A stretch of DNA of 64,000 nt, from contig NC_081544.1 in NCBI RefSeq assembly GCF_901000735.1, positions 28,762,095-28,826,094 of the forward strand, given 5' to 3'. Source of the DNA: Corylus avellana. Its lineage: Eukaryota; Streptophyta; Magnoliopsida; Fagales; Betulaceae. Made by a program: the position numbers and the translations under genes. This document shows, piece by piece, positions 45,608 to 59,000 of the stretch (position 1 is the stretch's first letter; each line of letters opens with the position of its first letter). The notes beneath the pieces were generated by a model, which saw nothing but the letters and a program-made list of their open reading frames with translations, did not search any database and had not been told where the DNA came from.

Positions 45608-48600
45608 CTATCCTGAAATTGAGTTTGAACTGCGGATGCTTGGGCTTGCAAAAACAGGGGATTCCAAAGTTTTGCTATTTCCCATATCCTTGGTTTTGTG
45701 AAGGAGAAATGTCCCTGATAATATCGTTACAAAGCCACACAATTCAGTTGCAATCTGTGATGCATTTTGTGAGTCCCAATCCTGCAAGTTGGAAGGAAAA
45801 CAGAGGAGAGACCAGATTATGATGCAGTAACAAGCATACAAAATTCAGTTGACTAATATACTTCTGACCCCATATATATATATACACCCAACTATTGATT
45901 AACTTTACATCACCCAAGATTGGCAGATCTCTCCCATCATCTAGGATATTATCTCAACAATCCATTCATCTTCCTCCTAAGAAGTTAGAAAAATTAACAG
46001 AAGTGCAAACTTCTATGCCACCATGTGGCATATTGGGCCACTGCCAAATCCTCTTTCAGGCTGCATTTTCATTTCTCGTCTCCCTGTTCCTTCCTACCCC
46101 ACTTGGTCATGAATTTCAAGCCCAATTCATGACAAAGTGGTAAGTCTACGACATGTAAGGATAGTGGAATTCATCTGACTTGAAGAAAAGTAAAGCATTC
46201 CAAAGAAGAATGAAAGATGTGTATTAAATCACCTTAAACATGATCATGCTCGCAAATATGGTGAGCGATGTGAACATGACATAGTAAACAGGAGATACGA
46301 CGGCAGTGTTAAAGGTATCCAGAGCCTGCAAAGAAGGATCCAGATTATAGATTAAGCATTCTCCTGATACATTAATTAGAGAACTTGAAGTAGATTAAAG
46401 GCTGCACATCTCACACAAAATTATTAATCTTCCAATTCTTGATGGTACTTTATAATGTAAAACTTCACACAACTTATCAACAACCAGCAATACAAAACCC
46501 TCCACAATACAAAATGGAATGAAAAATGCATAGTTGAGTGTAAAAGAGATAATTTGATTTGGTTGATAACATAAGTACTGCTTATCATATAAGCAGATTA
46601 TCTTCAAAATCCCAAGACTGAAGTAAAAGTATCATGAAAATTTGGGTCGGGTACCTGCTATGCCACTTGCCTCAAAAACACAGCTTACATGAGTTGCTTA
46701 CTAAGAACTTAGGAGAGAAGAAACATAACTAAAGGCAAGATTGGTCCCCCTCTCATTGGAAGAAGACGATGCACAACAGCACATGTAAACTAGTTAAGAA
46801 ATGTTCTTTTTGGTTTTTTTTTTCTATGAAAGAATACAAAGGGTCTGTTTGGGTGTGCGTTTGAGGGGCCTAAAAGTGCGTTTAACACTCAAAAAGTTCG
46901 CTTGAAGAAAACAATACTCGTTTGATAAAAAAATACTGAAAGCGCTTGTAAGTGTCCAAAAAGCCTAAAAATTGCCAAAATTCACTTTTGGCAAAAGCTT
47001 AAAAATGAAGCTTTTGCCGAAAAGCACTTTTAGACTTAAAAACTCTTTTCTCAAATGCAATCTCAAACAGACTCTAACAAGATTGACTAAATTTCATCAA
47101 TTGAAATAAATAAGGACAATGCAATTATTATAGTACTAATTGAAACAAATAAGAACAGGACAATTTTAATAGCATTTTTCCTACTATATTTTCCAATTTT
47201 TGGAGGTCTAATGCATATGCCTTTGACAAATAAAATTGGAAAGGTTACCATGTTCAAGTAGTTGATCTGCAGAAGGCAACACGCTACCACAACCACAGTG
47301 AAAAACCATGTCTGGAAGTAAGTAAATTGATTCATTCCTGAAAATGTAAGCTTCAAAGCGATCCCCACTGCCTTGACACACATAACCTACAAATGAAAAA
47401 GGAACAAAGTCAGAACTACAGGGAGCAGAGTCAAAGTTATAATTTGTACAAAAACTTTGTAAGATAATAATAAACAGACCGTGAGAGAGCCCATGAGAGA
47501 ACAAATTCCAATGTACACCACCATATGTGTTTGCCCATAGCGTGGGACATACCGAAAAATGAGAACACCAACCAGAATCACGACCAAGCAAGTGTAAACA
47601 ATGAATCCTGTAAATAACAAAAACATGTTTGGTGAACCCAGTGGAGTCACGACAACAGAGAATAATGTACAGACAAATGATTATGTAATACTGTTTTATT
47701 TGAGCTCATCAAGATCAACCCCTCGACATACTATAACATCTTATAGAAATAAAGGTATTTTCTTGAATTAGTTTTCCGCACAATTGCATTTTACTTATAA
47801 CATGCAATATATAGACAAGAAGTGAGATTACAAAATCAAAACATAAATGGAAACTCATGGAGTTTGTGTTTTGTTGCGTGGCTGATTCTTGTCTAGTTTC
47901 TAAAAGTGTTACGTATTTAACAAAACATGTGCTTTTCACATGCTAAGAAATACTTGACACTTCTAAAAACTGGGTCAGAAAAAAATCATCTAAATTAGTT
48001 TGGAAGAAATTTGTATGCATCTTCATTTATTAGAATCGTTTTTGTTAGATTTTGATAAATGGGGTTTGCTATATTTTTCTAAAAGATGAATAGAGCTTGG
48101 ATTGGTTTTGAGAAGGTGCCTCCAGGCACTCTTAAGAACAAGATTCATGGGTGTGCTTCTTTCCTCTTCTTAGCCAAGTTTCATATTTTATTTTTCTTTA
48201 CCCACGACGTCCCTTGCATTTTTCTAATCTTCCGTTTATTTTAGTTAGTTATTCACAGCTCATTAAAAAAAAAAAATTATGCACATTACACGGACAAAAT
48301 AACCAGAAAACTCCAAACAGAATATAAAACCAAGCAACAAAAAGATTAGTTATTCTCAAATACCTGGCTCTGTAGCGAGATGCCACACTTCCTTAACAGA
48401 ATGAATATTTTTCTCCTGAGGAGCATGCAAGACAATACTTACAGAGCCAACCACACAGAGAACACATCCCAGCACTCCAAAGACATGCAATTTCTCCTCT
48501 AAAATAAAATGAGCTAGCACTGCACTGAATAGTGACATTTTCTTAGTGTTATTTATATGAAAAGAATATCAAAATCCTCTCTTAAATCTACTAAATGCAA

Positions 48601-50820
48601 TTCAAAATTAAGACCCACCTGAAAATAATACTTAAAGCTCCCAAGGGGGTTACAAGAATTGCAGGCGCATATGCATAAGCAGCAAAATTCGCTATCTCCC
48701 CAATAATCACTGTAAGAGAGTTAAATTCATCATTACAATGTAGCAACTCCAAAGAAATAATTTCCTCAGGGAACCCCACAAGCTAAAAGCAACAGGAGAG
48801 AATAATAAATGAGCACAAAACTGTATGATTTTGTAAGACCCTGATGGTGATATGCTGCAGACAGATCATAGCAGCTAGCACAGGCATATAATCCAGGGAT
48901 ATGCCTTTCTGGATAGCAAGTGGCATTTTTTGAAAGCAATCAAGAGATTATTCAAAAGAACACCTAGCAAGTTATTATATTCCCTTGAAGCTCTACACAG
49001 ATTATTCTATTTTTAATTTTTCCTTTTTTTCCCTGCATAGTCCCTGCGCTTTACTAAAACATACTGTACCAATGCTCTCAAATTCTTAATCTCAGGAGAT
49101 TATATCTTCAGCATAGATTGGCTGCTTCCTTTAGCTCCCAAAAAATCCTCATTAATAATGTGTGAAAACTCAGTATGAAAAATCAGACTTCATCAAGACT
49201 TGCCCGCTCATTGTGAAAAAGAAGGGCAAAAATAAAATAGCCATCCACTAAGTTGAAATCCTTATCATTATGCAAGGTTCATGTCTAGTGACACATCAGA
49301 CAAGCCCCTCACAAGTCACAAGTATCACCCTAATGCAGATCCAAACACTGACATCACAGTTCTTCTCTTTCATAGGAGTGAAACAGGATAGGTTTTATCA
49401 AGACATGTTTGCTATTTGTCTCATATTCCACAAAAATGAGGAACAACAACCACTTGAAAAAAAAAATATCCCCTACTTAGTTGCCTTACTACAAAGCAGA
49501 CCATCCAGAGATCAAGAGCAAAATGATTCAAAGAATACATTTGATTCCAATCTGCCTTGCTTCAACCACTCAAGCCATTGAATCTCAATTTAACTCTAAA
49601 TATTGAGAATACATAAGTTTTTAGAAAGCTTCTTTTTTGTTTGAAAAATTACACTTACTCCCTTCAAACTAACACAATTTGCAATGTCCTCAAGCTAAAT
49701 AATGTATCAATGTCCCCCAAATAAATATATATATATATATATATCCTTAATAAAAAAAAAATTCAAAATTTTTTTTTTTTTAGAAAAAAAAAAAGAGAAG
49801 AAGATGCAGTGACAGCCCCAACAAGAGTAACCAAAATGAATGAAAATGAGTTAATAAACTTCTGCGAGTCAAGTTGGGTCACACGCCATTTAAGTAGGTT
49901 GTATTAGGGTTAAGGAGACTAACTGGTTTAATTAATTCGGCCTGGCCTACATAATTTTATAGTTATACCTTAACACGCAAACACAAATTGTCACCTCTAA
50001 GTTAAAGCATCACATCAAGCCCCTCTTGGATCTAAAAGCTTGATAACAACTTAGGACTTCTGAAGTATATATAGTTAGTAACACCTTAAAACCATTACAA
50101 TGAAAAAGACAAAACAAGAAGAGACCCAAATCTAAACTACTTGAGCTTAGTTGCACACAACTCTGTTCATCAAAATCAGCTCTATCTGGTGACAGGTTCT
50201 GTATGAATGTCATTGAGAACGCCTGCTAATATAGAGTTGCAAATATTTGGTACCCATATTCGTGAAGTATTCAAACACTAAACATGAAACAATTTGGCTT
50301 CAAAGAAAAAGAATAAACAGAAAGCTACGAGGCTGATTTTTTTGATTGAGAGAAAATTACAAAAGATCATTCAGATTGAAGTTTACGAATTACTTACTTG
50401 TTATCATTCCAACCCACCACCAAGGTTCATACAAGTACGTGTACCCTCCCGATCCTGATCACAATACAGTAAAAAGAAAATCTATCATTGTCAGCAAAAT
50501 GCTACTTATTCAATTGTCTGCATATACAAAACAAACTTACATGCGAAGAACATATATAGGAAATTACATATACACATGCACACATGCATATATATATATA
50601 TATATATTTGTTTTTGCTTTTTAGGTAATCTATAAATACATTAAAAATAACAAAAAGAAACAAAATTGAAAAAGAAGAAAAGGGATATTGAACCTGCTCT
50701 AGTTCCTGTAGTCCCAGCTTTTTTAAGACCTTTCTTCTTGATAATGAAGCTAGACCCAATAAAAATGCTTGATGAGACGGCCAAAACAAGTCCATGGACA
50801 TTGTCGGATGATATCCCCAT
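45608..50820 (-). CDS. NIPA-family magnesium transporter (8 coding exons)
   Basis: Exons on the minus strand, 50820-50694, 50454-50398, 48709-48619, 48524-48364, 47607-47480, 47386-47249, 46325-46233 and 45781-45608, join in phase to 322 residues. This is the expected plant NIPA size. The start [20 protein letters not shown] is the canonical family start, and the first of about nine membrane spans begins at residue 9. Family blocks include [47 protein letters not shown] (48700-48640), [39 protein letters not shown] and [17 protein letters not shown], with LLHKTKDMG after the last span. NIPA proteins are DMT-superfamily carriers proposed to move Mg2+ across plasma or endosomal membranes; direct transport evidence for plant members is limited. 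A further 5' UTR exon probably lies near 51190-51430, and introns contain a MITE and AT repeats. Confidence 0.94.
46841..47074. mobile_element. MITE with GTCTGTTTG terminal inverted repeats
   Basis: GGGTCTGTTTGGGTGTGCG at the left and the complement of GAGTCTGTTTGAGATTGCA at the right bound 234 bp with internal complementary segments (cacttttggcaaaagctt / aagcttttgccgaaaagc). Non-coding. Target duplication not resolved. Located in NIPA intron 6. Confidence 0.65.
50580..50607. repeat. (TA)n microsatellite
   Basis: AT-dinucleotide repeat in the first NIPA intron, following a cacatgca stretch. Confidence 0.75.
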
Positions 50821-50966
50821 TGATCAGAAAAGATAATAGACGAAAAAATAAATCTTGCAGGGCCAAGATATCCAATCCAAGTAATCCCTGTCAAATCCGA
50901 TAAAGCCAATCACCAACACAATCCAAAAAAGACACAAAGACAAACACATGATACACAAATACATAG

Positions 50967-50972
<6 letters not shown>

Positions 50973-51009
<37 letters not shown>
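50973..51009. repeat. (TA)n microsatellite
   Basis: About 18 TA units upstream of the NIPA start codon, within the presumed leader intron. Confidence 0.9.
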
Positions 51010-51016
<7 letters not shown>

Positions 51017-51373
51017 CACGACTCAGGAGGGTTTTGTAACATAGTACTACCCTTGTTCCCAGATGTCAACCCGCTACACGTAAAGAATCTGTTGGCTCAA
51101 TTGTTTTTTTTTTTTTTTTTCACATATATAGCCCAAAAAAAATTTGAACGAAAAAGGAAATGAAAGAAACATAGAAATTGAATCCAAAACTATACCTTCT
51201 TGGCACACTGCAAAACGGGAATGGGGCTAAAATCCCATCTCCATGATCATTTCAAGAATCGATTGGTTTGGTTGGTCTAATTCATTTAACAAACAAAAAA
51301 AATCAACTGGTTTAAATCCGATGACGATGCTAGTTGATGATGTTTGATAGGTTTTAGGTTATATGTTCATGGG

Positions 51374-51375
<2 letters not shown>

Positions 51376-51411
<36 letters not shown>
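51376..51411. repeat. (GA)n microsatellite
   Basis: About 17 GA units near the presumed transcription start of the NIPA gene. On the NIPA sense strand this is a CT tract, a common plant core-promoter or leader feature. Confidence 0.85.
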
Positions 51412-51413
<2 letters not shown>

Positions 51414-52464
51414 GTTTGAGATCGGAGGCGGATAGATAGAACGTTAAAAGTCCGTTACATTGCGTATCAGAAACGAATGAAAAACATAACAAAACTTTAA
51501 GATGGCCTCCGAATATCCCGCCTTCTCCCTTCAAGCCTTACATTAATTAATGTTGCCGGTGCATGTTCTTTTTACATATTTCCCGTTATGTCCACTTAAA
51601 TTCTAATTGCTTAAGGAAATTTAAAAAACACTATTATAGAGGATAGGCCCATTAACCATCCTAAATGTCCCTGATCAAGAGGAATGACATTATTCTTTCT
51701 TGTAACTTTCATTTAATTATGGTGTTCGGCTTGTCTCATGTGACATTTTCTTGTTGCAAAAATAAATTTTGCTGAGGACAATGTTCACGTTTATTTTTGC
51801 ACAAAACTAGAGGAATTTTTCTTTTTTCTTTTTTTTTTTAAGCAAATAAGGGAAAAGTTACATGCACGAGATCGAGGATATTTAATAATAAAAGAGATGG
51901 ATATTGGGTAATTACCAATAATATGAATATTTTCATGGAACTCGCCTTTAGATTATGAGAAATGTTACAAACATACTTTTACTCTCACACTGCCAAGTGC
52001 ATATACTACGACAGTGAAAATTACTATTAAATTCTAAAAGATAGTTAAAAGTTTTTGATTATTTTAAAATCTAGTAAAAAAATGAGTTTTGGATTGACGA
52101 GGTAAATGAGATCGGATTAACATGAATTTCATCACACCTGATAAATATATGGAGAAGATATAATCAAATAAGGACTTACAAATATTAATCTAATCGAAAT
52201 TGTTGGTTTAGTGTAAAGAATTACATCATGTGTAACTCTAGAGATTTGAGATTTTGATAAGGATTAATGTAAAATTTCGCATGAGATTTATTATTGACAA
52301 GTGACAACCCGTATATTAATTATAATATTCTTACTGATTATAACTTTAGAAGAAAGGAAAAGACTTTATAACAAAAATATCCATCCGCTTTTTTATAGTC
52401 TAAGCAAGTATAAAAAAGCCATCAAATATGGCATGTTCATCACCTCCATAGCTAGATGCCAAAA

Positions 52465-52519
52465 AGCACATGGATATGGCTTTTTTTTTTTTTTTTCTAA
52501 TAGCACATGGATATGGCTT
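52465..52519 (-). mobile_element. Tail-only insertion (19 bp) with 18-bp target duplication
   Basis: AGCACATGGATATGGCTT at 52465-52482 and 52502-52519 flanks only a T-run plus ctaat. On the minus strand it reads ATTAG plus poly(A), so it is a reverse-transcribed poly(A) end with almost no element sequence. The source element is not identifiable. Confidence 0.78.
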
Positions 52520-52695
52520 GTGTACCCATTAATGTCTTTTTCCCTTTCTTTGTTTTTAACTGAATAAGAAAAAGGGTTATAGGGGATGATCTTTTCTACT
52601 TATGATCAGAAAGAAATAATAAATTAGTGATGTTAAAATCGAAAATAGGGTGAGCTCCTCAACAACATACCCAAAACAAACTAAAACGCATAAAT

Positions 52696-52884
52696 AATTA
52701 CAATGAGGAATGCTAGGCTTACAAACAAATTTTACAAAAAAAAATTTACAAACTGATATAGTACAACATGATTGGATATAAGATAAGTTCAAATTTTGAA
52801 AAATCTAATCATGTTGTGTCACATCAATTTGTAAAATTTTTTCTGTAAAATTTATTTATAAGCCTAGCACTCCTCAATTACAAT
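52696..52884. mobile_element. Mutator-type palindromic MITE with 9-bp target duplication
   Basis: AATTACAAT occurs at 52696-52704 and 52876-52884. The 171 bp between form a long hairpin: the left arm GAGGAATGCTAGGCTTACAA and the complement of the right end, GAGGAGTGCTAGGCTTATAA, continue pairing for about 70 bp (to acaacatgatt). The 9-bp duplication and long terminal inverted repeats fit MULE-derived MITEs. No ORF. Confidence 0.9.
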
Positions 52885-54129
52885 AGTTAGAAAATTAGTT
52901 GAACAATGTCTTTTTCCTTTGAATGGTATAAATGGATGTCGTTGCGTGTGAGGTCCTGAAAATAAATGCTTGCATTTTCTTTGTGTAAAAATGGTAAGCA
53001 AGAAAACCAATGGTCCAATGCCACCCATGTGTCCGGCTTTTGGAACAACCTTCATTCTTAAAGCTTGCTTGAGATTGTATTGAGAAATACAGCTTTTGTC
53101 TATAGAAAAAACATTATTTTCAAGCTGTTTGAGAGCAAAAAAAAGAAAAAAGAAAAACAAAACAAAAAACAAAAAACAACAAACAACAAACAAAAACAAA
53201 ACAAAAAATATTTTTAAGTTTTTTACAAATATACCCTTTTTTGCTTGGTACAACATTTTTATGCACTAAAATTAATTTTTAAACCTCTTAACCCAATTTC
53301 AAAATGCTCTTACTTTACCAACAGAGTTTTATTAAAAACATTACAATTCTCAAAATCCCAACCCCCCTAAATATTTTAAGAGTCGTCCCAATTTAGCCCA
53401 ACTCGTCCAAGCTACTTTTGACTCAATTTCCTTGTGTCCCCGTCATAATACAAGCATCATTGAGTTAATATCCTTACATATAGATTTTAGCAATTGAAAC
53501 ACACTTGTACTATATGTTCTAATTTATTAGACTCACATACGACTATTATACAACTATAATGATGTTGTAGTGAATATTATCTATTGATTTTTATTTTTAC
53601 AATACATTGTTGATCTAAAGGTTGTTTTTAATTGACACATCATCATAATTGTATAATAGTAGTATGAAAGTCTACTAAATAACATTATTCATATTATAAT
53701 AGCTTGGGATTATTGTTTTGAGAATAATATATTTTGGTGCTTGTGACAACTTTGTTTCCTTGTAGCCATTAAGTTTGCTCCAAATCCAATCCTTTATGCT
53801 TTTCAAGGTTGGAGTTTTTTATTTGCCAACTACAGCCAAAAACCCCAGATACTTCTTATAACTACTAGTTGATTGTACCTTGCCAAGGACCTAGGTCATC
53901 CTATTGTTTGACATTGTAAGTTTGTAACAAATAAATTCCTATGGTTTCAAAATGAACTTATAATTCTATGTGGTATGCCTTGTAACAAAAGGATTTATCT
54001 GAACAAATTATGTCAAATTTTCATATAAAGTTTATGAAATTGTAATTTTACCTTTAAAAAAAAAAACTAAAAACGAAAATAATTGGTTTAAGAGTAGTTG
54101 GCTACTAACTTTACCCGTTTTAGAGGTGA

Positions 54130-54839
54130 CCAACTGTTAGGAAATTAGGCGCCACTAATTCCTCTTTAGGATTTTGGGATCCAATCTGTCAAGAAAACAC
54201 CACCACATAAGTACGGTAAATAGTACTTTACCAAAGATACAGCTCGGTACGTTCCCAGGTAAGATTGGAGGAGTCACACCGGTCTCACTTAAAATCCAAT
54301 CTTTCCTAGACAGAACATACACGTGTATTTTTTATTAGTACTATAAACACGCACAAACATACACAAGACAAGAAATTTATACGTGGTTCGACCAATACTG
54401 CCTACATCCACCAAGTTGCAGAGATTTCACTACTTTGGGAGAAAATAACGGAAAGACTTTACAAGAGATATTTCATAAAGAGATTGCACACAACTCTTCT
54501 ATGTTGTGATCTGCAATTCTTATATGCCTAACACTAGACTTATCTCTCTATATCTTTTTTTCTCTAAACCTTTCCTTCTTTTTCTCTCTCTATATTCTTC
54601 TTGTCTTAGCACAATTAAACATTGAAGCTTGATGCTCCTTATATAGGTGTAAAAGGGTTGGTGAAAAAACATGAAAGTCTATGGTTGGTGCAACAACCAT
54701 GCACTATTCCTTCGACGGCTTGGTTGGTGCAATAACCTTTCACTATTCCTTTGACGGCTTAGTTGGTGAAACTCCACCAACCATTTGACACATGTGAGAT
54801 TCATGACTTGATTAATTAAAGGCAATTTCCAACACCAAC
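54130..54839. mobile_element. Solo LTR with 5-bp target duplication
   Basis: A 700-bp segment (54135-54834) begins TGTTAGGAAATT and ends AATTTCCAACA, giving the TG...CA ends and short inverted termini of an LTR. It is flanked by CCAAC at 54130-54134 and 54835-54839. There is no internal domain or second LTR. It contains TACGTGGTTCGACC and CTACATCCACCAAG, motifs I know from LTRs of plant Copia-like elements, plus a 60-bp imperfect tandem repeat (about 54690-54775). On the minus strand TATATAAGG near 54640 may be the LTR promoter. Origin by unequal recombination between two LTRs is the usual explanation. Confidence 0.88.
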
Positions 54840-56021
54840 CACCCTCAATACCTTTTGGGGTGGATCAACCACCCCAAAACCGACTTATAGGGATGTTCGA
54901 CCACCCTCACACCAATTTTTATTTTTATCATATTCTATTTGAGTGTGCATTTATAATACGGATTTTGTTGAAACAACAAAGATAATTTGATTTTGAGATG
55001 ACAACGATTTGCTTGTCACAACATCAAATCACACGACCAATTTAACAATTTGTTTTCTAAAAATGGTGTAATAATATGTAAAACAGAATGGCAGTTAAAA
55101 GAGTTAAAATTGCTGAACTCTGCGCTTAGATTATAATTAATTTAGATTATCAGAAAGATTATCAACTTCTTCTTCAGTGTACCAGTACAGATGGACTATG
55201 GGTTTTGTTTTAATTACATTTGTTCAAATAATTTATAATTCTATTTTATTAAATTTCAATTATTGTGCCCTAATTTGACACTGATTTTGCAGTCACGTGA
55301 ATTTCTTTTTGCAAAGCCTTTTACAATTTTCTCTTTTTCCCTTCCCCCAACTTGCAAAACACAATATCCCAAATCCAATATAATCCCCAAACCCAGTCGC
55401 GACCTACCAACAGACCCCAGACCCAAACTTCGCAGTCAGAGACCGCAGCAGGTATTTACGTTATCTTTCCACTTGTTTTATTCTTCGCATCATATATTCT
55501 CTGCGTTATCTCTCTATTAGCAAATTTATCAAACAGATTCTAAACAAATTTCATTGTCCCTCGTTTGGTTGCTGAGGAAATCTAAGAAAACTCATAAAGA
55601 AAAACCCAACCCCGTCGGTTTTTATTCTTTCACAATAATTTGGAAACTACTCTATGATTTGTCAGTTACTTCCTAGAATCTAAAATTGAATATTTGTTTC
55701 TTCATCTTCCGCAAAATTTTCGGTGACCAAACAGGGATCTGCAAGCTAGGTTTTCTGAAGTTCTTTTAGGACCCAAATGTTTGTAATAATGCCTCGTAAT
55801 TTTGTTGGATCTGCTCTGAATTTTGATTATTGTGCGTTGATTCTGAGAAATTTCTTCTTCTTTTTTGGTTTAGTTTTAGGGTTTTGAAGGCTTTGATTCG
55901 AAGAACGGTATTAATGGAGGTTTTGGTTGATTGATTGACTATATTAGGGTTTTGGCATTCTGAGTATTGAAAAGTTTAAGGGTTTGTGTGAGTTCCAGTA
56001 GTGCGTGGAAGTTGAGGTTTA
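54840..56021. other. Promoter and 5' leader of the RS-rich gene
   Basis: A pyrimidine-rich leader exon is suggested at about 55330-55450, ending at donor GCAGCAG|GTATTTAC (55451). Intron-like T-rich sequence then leads to the coding exon at 56022. The splice acceptor is not certain. No independent gene was seen. Confidence 0.45.
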
Positions 56022-59000
56022 ATGGCGGATCGGAATACTGCGCTTGCTAAGCCTATATGGATGAAGCAAGCAGAAGAGGCGAAGCTCAAGAGTGAGGCTG
56101 AGAAAGCCGCAGCTGCAAAAGCTGCTTTCGAAGCCACATTCAAAGATGTAGAGAAAAATCGTGAAAAAGAACCGGCTTTGTCTGATAGTGAATCCGAAGA
56201 AGCTGAGGACTTGGCAAACAAGCCGATTGGGCCGGTGGACCCTGCAAAGTGCACAGCAGCTGGGGCTGGCATAGCGGGTGGCACGGCGTGTGCCCCATCT
56301 TCATTTATGGTGGTAACGAAAGATGCAGATGGGAGGAAGGTGTCCAATGGAGGTGCACAGATTAAGGTGAAGGTGTCACCCGGAGTGGGTGTTGGAGGAT
56401 CGGAGCAAGAAGGGATTGTGAAGGATATGAGTGATGGGACGTATACGGTTTCTTATGTGGTGCCAAAGAGAGGGAATTATATGGTGAATGTTGAGTGCAA
56501 TGGGAAACCCATCATGGGTAGCCCGTTCCCAGTGTTCTTCAGTGCAGGTACTCATGTTTATAATTTACCGTATTTATATGTGAATAATTTCTTTGTCGTG
56601 CATAACCTGAGTTTGTGAATTATTTTGAATGTTATTAACTCAAATCCGATTTGTATGATTAAATTACACATTATGCATCACCTAATTGTGAGTGTATAGA
56701 ATGCTGTGAGTAATCTGTAGTTTATTACTCAAATGAACATACTAAAGCAATTGTTTTTAAGCACAAGAGTAACTAAACAAAAGTTTGAAGGCTAAATATC
56801 CTTAAATCACAGAAAAGGGAGCTCCTGCAGAGAGGGGAAGAGGTGGAATGCTTCTTGATAGATGGTTAACGATTTTAAAATGAGGAATTTGTTTTTTTAA
56901 TAATTAATAAACCAATCTCATTGAAAGCGTAAGGCGCCCCTAAGTACACAATAAGTATATAAAATGAATCACCTAACTAGAAAGAGTAGGGGTGAAATAG
57001 CGGTTGCGGTTAGCGGTTAGTGGCTAAAACCGCTAACCGCAACCGCCTGGTTAGCGGTTAACCGCTTTGGGATAACTGCTTTTTTCTAACCGCTTTTTTG
57101 GGCTTTTTTCTTTGGACCGATTTTGGGCCGGTTTTGGACCGGGTTTGGGCCGGTTTTGGGCTCACTTTAAACATTTTTTTTGCTCATTTTAAACTTCTTT
57201 TTTTTTTTCATTTTCATTTTCATGGCCATTTTAGCATTAAAAATTGTTATATACCAAATCCTTGTTGGCCACCTTCTACAAATCTACACATCATATAATA
57301 TACAAATAAAATTACAACAAAATCATCACTTCACTTGTAGTCTTATACATAAACTCAAACAAGTTCATAAACTCACAAGCAAGTTCATAAACTCATAAAC
57401 TTGCACATATAAATAAAATAAAACACAAATAAGTTCATAAACTCGCAAGCAACCAAAAAAACCAACATGGTTAAACTTGAAGCTTGAGGCCCATTTCAAT
57501 CAACCAAAAAAAGTTCATAAACTCACGACTTATTGTTATTATATATATATAATATAAATATATATTATATTTAAAAAAAAAAGCGGTTAGCGGGTAGCGG
57601 TTAGCAGATTTCCAAAACCCACTAACCGGTAACCGCAACTGCCTAGGCGGTTAGCGGTTTTTACTAACCGCTTTCAAAGCGGTTAGGCGGTTAACGGTTA
57701 TAGCGGTTAGCGGCGGTTTTAAATTTCACCCCTAAGAAAGAGCATAAAATGAGGAAAATTGTTGTCTTTAACTTCCTAATAATGGCATTGCTCTATGCTC
57801 TGTTAGCTACATATCAAACCTATTTACTTTACATATAGATTTACTTACTAGTCATCTTCCCAAGTGGCTAACTTTTAAAAATTGATTTGTTGTCGTACAG
57901 GTTCTAGCACTGGAGGACTGCTGGGTTTGGCTCCTGCCTCCACATTCCCAAATCTAGTTAATCAAACCATGCCCAATATGCCAAATTATTCAGGGTCTGT
58001 CTCGGGGGCGTTCCCAGGATTATTGGGAATGATTCCAGGCATAGTACCTGGTGCCTCAGGGGGTGCTATTTTGCCTGGAATTGGTGCATCTCTCGGGGAA
58101 GTTTGTCGAGAATACCTTAATGGTCGGTGTGCCAAAACTGATTGTAAGTTGAACCACCCACCTCACAATTTGCTAATGACTGCATTAGCTGCAACGACAT
58201 CGATGGGGACTGTCAGTCAAGTTCCCATGGCACCGTCTGCAGCTGCAATGGCTGCTGCTCAGGCAATTGTTGCTGCCCAAGCTCTTCAAGCCCATGCAGC
58301 TCAAGTGCAAGCACAATCGCAGTCAGCCAAAGAGTCATCTGGTATCATTATCTCTTGTTACCTGGTCCTTCTTCTACCATATTGTTTAAATTTGGCTACT
58401 TTCTTTCATCTCGTGCTCCTTCTACTTTACCCTTGTTTTAGAATGTGTTTTCTCTTGTTTCTGGTTTTTATAATAGCATCATTATTATCACCACCATCAT
58501 CCTCTTCTTCTTCTTTTGATTGAATATTGTGCTTATCAGGTTCACCTGATAAAGCTGGGAAGGCTGAGGCACTGAAGAAAACACTTCAAGTTAGCAACCT
58601 TAGCCCACTTCTCACAGTGGAACAACTTAAACAACTCTTCAGCTTTTGTGGGACTGTTCTTGAATGTACAATTACTGATTCAAAGCATTTTGCTTACATA
58701 GAATACTCAAAACCTGAAGAAGCAACTGCAGCTTTGGCAATGAATAATATGGATGTCGGAGGTCGCCCTTTGAATGTTGAAATGGCAAAATCTCTTCCTC
58801 AAAAACCAGCTATTTTGAATTCTCCACTGGCGTCATCTTCTCTGCCCATGATGATGCAGCAAGCTGTTGCCATGCAGCAGATGCAATTCCAGCAGGCTTT
58901 GCTTATGCAACAAACTATGAATGCTCAGCAGGCGGCAAACCGAGCTGCCACAATGAAGTCTGCAACAGAGTTAGCTGCAGCCAGAGCTGCAGAAATAAGC

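Larger units (their letters stand above)
51440..54129. other. Intergenic region between NIPA and the solo LTR
   Basis: Divergent intergenic space. Apart from the tail-only insertion and the MULE-type MITE it holds A-rich low-complexity DNA (53130-53215) and no gene that I can support. Confidence 0.45.

Noticed and set aside
50502..50909. 135-codon minus-strand ORF beginning before the NIPA start
   Set aside because: It overlaps NIPA exon 1 in a different frame. The NIPA frame has the family sequence and proper splicing.
55976..56347. 123-codon minus-strand ORF
   Set aside because: Antisense of the first coding exon of the RS-rich gene, Ala/Ser-rich only because of the opposite codons.
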